Assembly (NCBI GenBank): GCA_022793195.1
Contig: JAAWCJ010000018.1
Coordinates: forward strand, 62,001-126,000
Direction of reading: 5' to 3'
DNA from: Lachnospiraceae bacterium
GTDB lineage: Bacteria > Bacillota > Clostridia > Lachnospirales > Lachnospiraceae
Length of the DNA stretch: 64,000 nt
The notes under the pieces were generated by a model. The model was not told where the DNA came from. It did not search any database and saw nothing but the letters and a program-made list of their open reading frames with translations. The translations under genes and the position numbers were made by a program. This document shows, one piece after another, positions 58,812-64,000 of this stretch. Within the stretch, counting starts at the first letter, position 1. The number at the start of each line of letters is the position of its first letter.

Positions 58812-60131
58812 ATGCAGCCGGATACCATATGTAAAACAGTCTGCCAGCACAGCCGTGGTCCTGTCGCTGAAGTGGATATGGGGAAACTGCTGGAGATTGC
58901 AAAAGATTATGGGCAGGTTAAAAACTACGTATACCAGCGTTACGGGGGAATCAGGAGCCTGTCTAAATTAAACCCGGGATATACGGTACAAAATGAAATG
59001 ACAGCCTCCGGGCTGCGGAAGCAGATGGGGCTTCCCTCCGTATATTTCTATATGGCAGTGTTCGAGGCCCTGAGAGATATAAAAGGTCAGTGGACACGGA
59101 CAAAATCTGCGGTTTTGCAGAGAGTAAACAGGAATCAGGGCTTATCGGAGAATGAAAAACATTATTTGCGGTATCTGTTGGCTGTGGAAAATGCTTTTGA
59201 GGCAGTGCTAAACCATAAAACGGTGGCCCTGCGGGAAGATCTGCAAAAGAAGTATGATTTGCTTGCCGGAAGTGTCTGTGTAAAAAAACTGAACAATTAT
59301 TTATGCAGACAGGTACGGAAACTTCATGTAAAACCTTGCACTGATGCGGGAGATGGATTTTCTCTGACAGAGAAAGCATTCCGCTATGGGGATCATGGGA
59401 TTTATATTACTACAAAAGAAAGACGGAAGCGTATTTTTATAATGCTTACGGACGGGAATCAATATGCAAGGCAGATACATATAAAACTTTATCCGGGAGA
59501 AAACAGAGTTGAAATCAGGGCGCCGATCAATGTGAGAGTCAAAAAACATGGGGACTATACAAGAAATATTGGGATAGCAATGGGAATGGATACCATGTTT
59601 GTAACGGACGAAGGGCATGTTTATGGAGAAAGCTTAGGAGAATATCAGACAAAACTCGCAAAATGGCTGCGAAAACAGATGATGGAATATCACCCCAATA
59701 ATGAAGCGGAAACCGGAAGGAAAAAGTACAAAAATCAGAAAAGACGCCTGGAAGAGCAGCTCCACAGTTATATTAATATGGAGCTGAACCGGTTTTTCAG
59801 CACAGAACAGCCGGGTATTGTTTATATCCCCAAGTATCCAAAGTTGCAAAAACGTACCGGGAATAAGGAGATCAACTATTCTGTGAATTTATGGCAGAGA
59901 GGGTACATTAAAAAAAGGCTGGCATTAAAATGCAGGGAGCAGTCGGTGGAACTGGTGGAAGTATTTGGAAAAGACATCAGTAATGAGTGTAGCAGATGCG
60001 GATTTTGTGGAAGCAGAGAAGAGGGATTTTTTTATTGCAGGAATTGTGGCAGCCGGATGGAAATAAAAGAGAATACGGCAAAAAATGTAAGAAAACGGGG
60101 CATAGATCATGGAAGCCGGAATTCTGGATAA
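58812..60131 (+). CDS. TnpB-family protein with degraded RuvC active site (candidate TldR-like nuclease-dead regulator)
   Basis: C-term zinc finger CSRCGFCGSREEGFFYCRNCG; RuvC-I NIGIAMGMDTMFVTDEG (D->A), RuvC-II PGIVYIPKYPKL (no E), RuvC-III EIKENTAKNV (D->E). Confidence 0.78.
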   Translation: MQPDTICKTVCQHSRGPVAEVDMGKLLEIAKDYGQVKNYVYQRYGGIRSLSKLNPGYTVQNEMTASGLRKQMGLPSVYFYMAVFEALRDIKGQWTRTKSAVLQRVNRNQGLSENEKHYLRYLLAVENAFEAVLNHKTVALREDLQKKYDLLAGSVCVKKLNNYLCRQVRKLHVKPCTDAGDGFSLTEKAFRYGDHGIYITTKERRKRIFIMLTDGNQYARQIHIKLYPGENRVEIRAPINVRVKKHGDYTRNIGIAMGMDTMFVTDEGHVYGESLGEYQTKLAKWLRKQMMEYHPNNEAETGRKKYKNQKRRLEEQLHSYINMELNRFFSTEQPGIVYIPKYPKLQKRTGNKEINYSVNLWQRGYIKKRLALKCREQSVELVEVFGKDISNECSRCGFCGSREEGFFYCRNCGSRMEIKENTAKNVRKRGIDHGSRNSG

Positions 60132-60345
60132 ATGAAAGCAACAGGCTTTGATTTTACCTGGCAAAAATATGCGGAGGACCAGAAGATGGCTTGTGATATA
60201 AAAACATGGACGGCATTAGAAGGCGGGGCTTGGGAAAATCCGGGAACTGCGTATTGGGTATGCCAGGACTCTGAGAACACTTATGTGACGTATCAGGGAG
60301 CGAAGCGGCGAAATCCGCATCATCGGTATGTGTACCGGTGACCAA
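60132..60345 (+). other. Possible omegaRNA/guide-RNA 3' scaffold, overlapping a 69-aa ORF of doubtful coding status
   Basis: Directly follows the TnpB-like stop; two tandem hairpins GCGG-cgaaat-CCGC and CATCGGTA-tgtg-TACCGGTG at the 3' end. Confidence 0.3.
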
Positions 60346-60387
60346 TATGCCTTATTAAAAAATAAACTGATATTGAGGAAGTATAAG

Positions 60388-61917
60388 ATGAGGGAATATA
60401 AGAAGAAAAAAATCTTGCAGACAGTGAATTCCCTTATTGAAACCAATGAAGCGGTTGAGAAGGGAATCAAAACAAACCCTCAGATGGTGGCAGATACGCT
60501 GGGATCCTGTCAGGAAGCGGCGTTGGTGATGGGCACATATCTGGAAACGTTTGGCGGGGAATATGCGCCTTTAGTCAGGACATTGGAAGACTACTGTGAA
60601 AATTTATACCAGGTCAGCGTAAACAGTTCCGATGAAACCTTATGTAGAGGGCTGCTGGAAAAAATAAGAAAACAGTTGGAATGGCTGGGGGAAGAGGTAA
60701 GGAAGAAATTGCCGGACGACAGGAAAGAGGTCGTTTTTTTACCTTATAAAGCCAGTATGTGGGATTCACTGGAAACCATATGGAAAGCGGCAAAGGCGGA
60801 TCCGGCTGTGGATGCACTGGTCATTCCGATTCCATATTACAGCAAGAATCCTGACGGCAGCCTGCGGGAAGCCCATTATGAAGGAGATAGATACCCGGAT
60901 TATGTTCCTGTGATGGATTACAAAGAATACGATTTTAAAGAGCGGAGGCCGGATATCACATTTATCCATAATCCTTATGATAACGGCAATAAGCTGATAA
61001 CGGTGCATCCATCCTTTTTTTCATACAATTTGAAAAAATATACGGAGAAGCTGGTGTATGTTCCCTATTATGTGGTGCCATGGTCTGTTCCGGAAGATTA
61101 CATAGTGACAGCAGGGGTGGCTTTTGCTGATCTTGTGTTTGTCCAGAGTGAAACTATCAAAAAGCAGTATGTGAAAACCTTGGGTACAAAACTGTATCAC
61201 GGAGAAAACAAGTGTCTGGAAAACAAAATTATTGCGCTTGGTTCCCCGAAAACAGACAAGGTACTTTTGGAAAAAAAGAACGGCGCCCAGATACCGGAGG
61301 AATGGAAGCGGAGGGCCGGCGACAGAAAGATTGTATTTTTTAATACGAATGTCAGCCTGCTTCTCAACAACGGGACATATTTTATAGAAAACCTATATCG
61401 CATTTTCCATATTTTCGAGACTTATAAAGAAAAATTTGTCCTGCTTTGGAGGGAACATCCGCTGACGATGGAAATGTTACATTCTATGTTCCCGGACTTA
61501 CTTTCCGGTTATCAGGAGCTAAGAAGAAAATTTCAGGAGAAAAGGTGGGGAATCCTGGATGAGACTGCAGAACCCCATTTGGCCATGGCCGTATCGGACT
61601 GCTATTTCGGGGCGGGAGGTTCCCTTGTGACGATTTATTCGGCCACGGGGAAACCGATGCTAGTGACAGCATACCATTATCCGGAGGAAATATCGGAGAA
61701 AGAGATCACAAAAGAAGAGTTTTACGCATCACTTGGGAAAAGGAGCTACTATAAAGAACAGAACGTCAATGCGCTTCGCCTGTTTCTTGAAAACTACGAA
61801 GAGATTGCAGAGTGGAAAGAGCATAGGATAGAAGTGGTTTCCGAAAGATTGGCAAACCTGGACGGGACAGTGGGAAAAAAAATATATCAATATGTGATGG
61901 ACGAAGGTGAGATATGA
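60388..61917 (+). CDS. CDP-glycerol glycerophosphotransferase-like protein, paralog of 8358-10859
   Basis: EVVFLPYKASMWDSLETIWKAAKADPAVDALVIPIPYYSKNPDGSL; TFIHNPYDNGNKL; GAGGSLVTIYSATGKPMLVT. Confidence 0.75.
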   Translation: MREYKKKKILQTVNSLIETNEAVEKGIKTNPQMVADTLGSCQEAALVMGTYLETFGGEYAPLVRTLEDYCENLYQVSVNSSDETLCRGLLEKIRKQLEWLGEEVRKKLPDDRKEVVFLPYKASMWDSLETIWKAAKADPAVDALVIPIPYYSKNPDGSLREAHYEGDRYPDYVPVMDYKEYDFKERRPDITFIHNPYDNGNKLITVHPSFFSYNLKKYTEKLVYVPYYVVPWSVPEDYIVTAGVAFADLVFVQSETIKKQYVKTLGTKLYHGENKCLENKIIALGSPKTDKVLLEKKNGAQIPEEWKRRAGDRKIVFFNTNVSLLLNNGTYFIENLYRIFHIFETYKEKFVLLWREHPLTMEMLHSMFPDLLSGYQELRRKFQEKRWGILDETAEPHLAMAVSDCYFGAGGSLVTIYSATGKPMLVTAYHYPEEISEKEITKEEFYASLGKRSYYKEQNVNALRLFLENYEEIAEWKEHRIEVVSERLANLDGTVGKKIYQYVMDEGEI

Positions 61918-62636
61918 ATTACGCAATTATTCTGGCAGGAGGAAAAGGGGCCAGGTTTCAGGGGGATGTGCCGAAGCAGTTTGTTGAAATGACGGGATAT
62001 CCAATGCTGGTATATTCCCTCAGGACGGCGCAGGAAAATAAAAACGTAGATGTGATTTGCGTTTCAGCCCCTGTGAAATACCATGGAAAAATCAAAGAGT
62101 GGGCGAAAACCTATAGGATAACAAAACTTACGATTCTGGCGGAAGCCGGGAAAGAGCGGTATGAGTCGGTGTATAATGGGATTATGGCGTTGCCGGCAAA
62201 GGCAAGGGATACCGTTATCATCATGACAGCCGTGTGCCCCTTTGTGTCCCAGAAGACCATGGACAAATTGTATGAACAGATAGAGCTTTATGATGCCAGT
62301 ATTACGGTGATCAAGGCGACGGATGCCATTACATTCAGCAACAATGGGAAGATGGTAAACAGAACCCTTCAGAAGAAAAAACTTTTTGTGCAGCAGGGCC
62401 CGCAGATTTATCGTTACGGAATTTTGAAACAAGCCCACCAGTCCTACCGGCAGGAGGAACAGCGGATGGAGGTCAACGAAGACAGTGAGCTTGTCTTGAA
62501 TCTTGGGGTGGAGTGCAGCATGGTTATGGGAGACAGGTTCTGTATTAAAGTGACATATCCGGAAGACCTGGCCATTGCGGAGGCTCTCCATCCCTTGTTT
62601 GACAGGCAGGAAATGCTATATGGAGGTACAAAGTGA
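61914..62636 (+). CDS. IspD/TarI family cytidylyltransferase
   Basis: YAIILAGGKGARFQGDVPKQFVEMTGYPMLVYSLR; ATGA overlap with upstream gene. Confidence 0.92.
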   Translation: MNYAIILAGGKGARFQGDVPKQFVEMTGYPMLVYSLRTAQENKNVDVICVSAPVKYHGKIKEWAKTYRITKLTILAEAGKERYESVYNGIMALPAKARDTVIIMTAVCPFVSQKTMDKLYEQIELYDASITVIKATDAITFSNNGKMVNRTLQKKKLFVQQGPQIYRYGILKQAHQSYRQEEQRMEVNEDSELVLNLGVECSMVMGDRFCIKVTYPEDLAIAEALHPLFDRQEMLYGGTK

Positions 62637-63676
62637 ATCGGATTCTTAAAGAAGATGCGAAAGTGATAGCGCAGACACTTGTGAACTGGGAGAAATTTCA
62701 TAATAAGACAATTTTAATTGCTGGGGCGAACGGATATGTGCCCCAGCATTTTGTACACGGTTTTTTGATGAGGAATACCTTATACCAGGAAAACATCCAT
62801 GTCGTCGCCCTTTGCAGAAATGAGCGTAAAGCGAAGGAGAGATTCGGGGAATATTTGGACAGAAAGGATTTTACGTTGGTCATCGGAGACGTCCTGGAAG
62901 AAATGAAATTTGAGAAAAAACTGGATTTTATCATTGATGCGGCCAGCCCGGCCGGCGTAAAAGCCAGCAATGAAAATCCGGTCGCCACTTTTGAGGCAAA
63001 TGTAATGGGATGTGGCAATCTTTTAAAACTTGCACAGTATCACCATGCGGAATTTCTGTACCTTTCCAGTGTTGATATTTATGGAAAGAAGGAAGAGGAG
63101 CGTTTTATAGAGGACAGGCCGGGAATACTGGACAGCCTTGATGTGAGAAACGTATATGCAGAGGCAAAACGTGCTGCCGAAAACTTGTGTGTCTGTTATG
63201 GCCAGAAAGGAGTGGTCTGCAAAATCGTAAGGCCGGGACAGATCATGGGGGGCGGAATCGCACCGGGTGACGGAAGGCTCCATATTGATTTCATATCCCA
63301 GATTTTGAAAACGGATAAAATTATTTTGAAGGGGGACGGTACACCCGTCAGGACTTTTATTTATATAACAGATGCCATTGCCGGGATGCTTTCTGTGATG
63401 GACCGGGGAAACGCCGGGGAAGCCTACAATATATGTGCGGAAACAGGAGAGACTTCCGTATTGGGTCTTGCGCGGCTGATGGCAGGGCAGGTAAAAAGCA
63501 GGAATATTTCGGTGGAGTTTAATGAGGAAACCCGGAAAACCGACCCGGCGGTAAGACATGCGGTTTCGCGAGTCTGTGCAAGTTCAGAAAAATTGAGGGG
63601 GCTGGGATGGAACCCGCAGATATCGCTGGAAGAGTCCTGTCGGAGGATGATGGATTATTACCAGGTTCCGCTTTAA
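62633..63676 (+). CDS. NAD-dependent epimerase/dehydratase
   Basis: ILIAGANGYVPQHFVHGFL; YLSSVDIYG; VRNVYAEAKRAAENLC. Confidence 0.92.
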   Translation: MNRILKEDAKVIAQTLVNWEKFHNKTILIAGANGYVPQHFVHGFLMRNTLYQENIHVVALCRNERKAKERFGEYLDRKDFTLVIGDVLEEMKFEKKLDFIIDAASPAGVKASNENPVATFEANVMGCGNLLKLAQYHHAEFLYLSSVDIYGKKEEERFIEDRPGILDSLDVRNVYAEAKRAAENLCVCYGQKGVVCKIVRPGQIMGGGIAPGDGRLHIDFISQILKTDKIILKGDGTPVRTFIYITDAIAGMLSVMDRGNAGEAYNICAETGETSVLGLARLMAGQVKSRNISVEFNEETRKTDPAVRHAVSRVCASSEKLRGLGWNPQISLEESCRRMMDYYQVPL

Positions 63677-63690
63677 AGGAAGGAGTCTTT

Positions 63691-64000
63691 ATGTTATTTG
63701 TATTTATGTCGCAGCCGGATTTTGCATGCAATCCCCATGCCCTTTATGAATATATAAAAAATCATACGGATCACGAGACAGCCTGGCTCATAAAAAAGGA
63801 CGAGAGATATTATAAACTGCGGGAACGCGGCGTAAGGTGCGCCGTCTACAATACTGTGGAAGGAAACAACCTTTTAAAAGAGGCGGATTATGTGATTATG
63901 AATTCTTATACGTTTCAAAGATTGCCAAAGGAAGAAAACCAGATTTTTGTCAATCTCTGGCATGGAAGCGGCATCAAAGCCCATGATTTTTATAATCACA
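63691..64000 (+). CDS. CDP-glycerol glycerophosphotransferase family protein, truncated by window end
   Basis: Translated by eye: MLFVFMSQPDFACNPHALYEYIKNHTDHETAWLIKKDERYYKLRERG...VNLWHGSGIKAHDFYNH. Confidence 0.85.
   Translation, partial: MLFVFMSQPDFACNPHALYEYIKNHTDHETAWLIKKDERYYKLRERGVRCAVYNTVEGNNLLKEADYVIMNSYTFQRLPKEENQIFVNLWHGSGIKAHDFYNH

Noticed and set aside
57978-60131. Annotating the locus as an ordinary active IS607 element
   Set aside because: The recombinase has its catalytic domain at the N-terminus (resolvase order, not IS607 TnpA order), and the TnpB lacks its RuvC acidic residues.

Overview
The window looks like a Clostridia/Lachnospiraceae-type chromosome segment, judged from gene content and codon style. 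(1) ~0-23 kb: a surface polysaccharide / teichoic-acid-like cluster with LicD, GT2 and GT4 glycosyltransferases, several methyltransferases, wecB and wecC. At least ten of its proteins carry the same small Rossmann-like 'FGAG..G' module. (2) 23-26.5 kb: an AT-rich three-gene cassette (DUF262 protein, DUF3696-type AAA ATPase, unknown protein) that looks like a candidate defence island. (3) 27.6-37 kb: a DUF4143 ATPase, then a sugar ABC transporter / allulose-6-P epimerase / HPS-PHI operon. Its 5' end is a deletion scar joining a headless DeoR regulator to a headless sugar-binding protein. (4) 37-50 kb: a housekeeping operon (pyrH-frr-uppS-cdsA-dxr-rseP-ispG-polC) with a BglII-like restriction enzyme and MT-A70 methylase inserted between rseP and ispG. 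(5) 50-58 kb: three tRNAs, mscL, a surface adhesin and a divergent LytTR/GHKL two-component system. (6) 58-60.4 kb: a serine recombinase, a 119-bp segment bounded by 23-bp inverted repeats that holds a good sigma-A promoter, and a TnpB-family protein whose three RuvC acidic motifs all look degraded. This may be a phase-switched, nuclease-dead (TldR-like) RNA-guided regulator. (7) 60.4-64 kb: a second glycopolymer cluster. Three intergenic copies of a ~250-340 bp long-hairpin element (27994, 37084, 45467) show compensatory changes in their stems, which suggests an undescribed structured RNA or a MITE. Strongest candidates for something new: the recombinase / invertible promoter / dead-TnpB locus, the covarying hairpin repeat family, and the DUF262-ATPase cassette.
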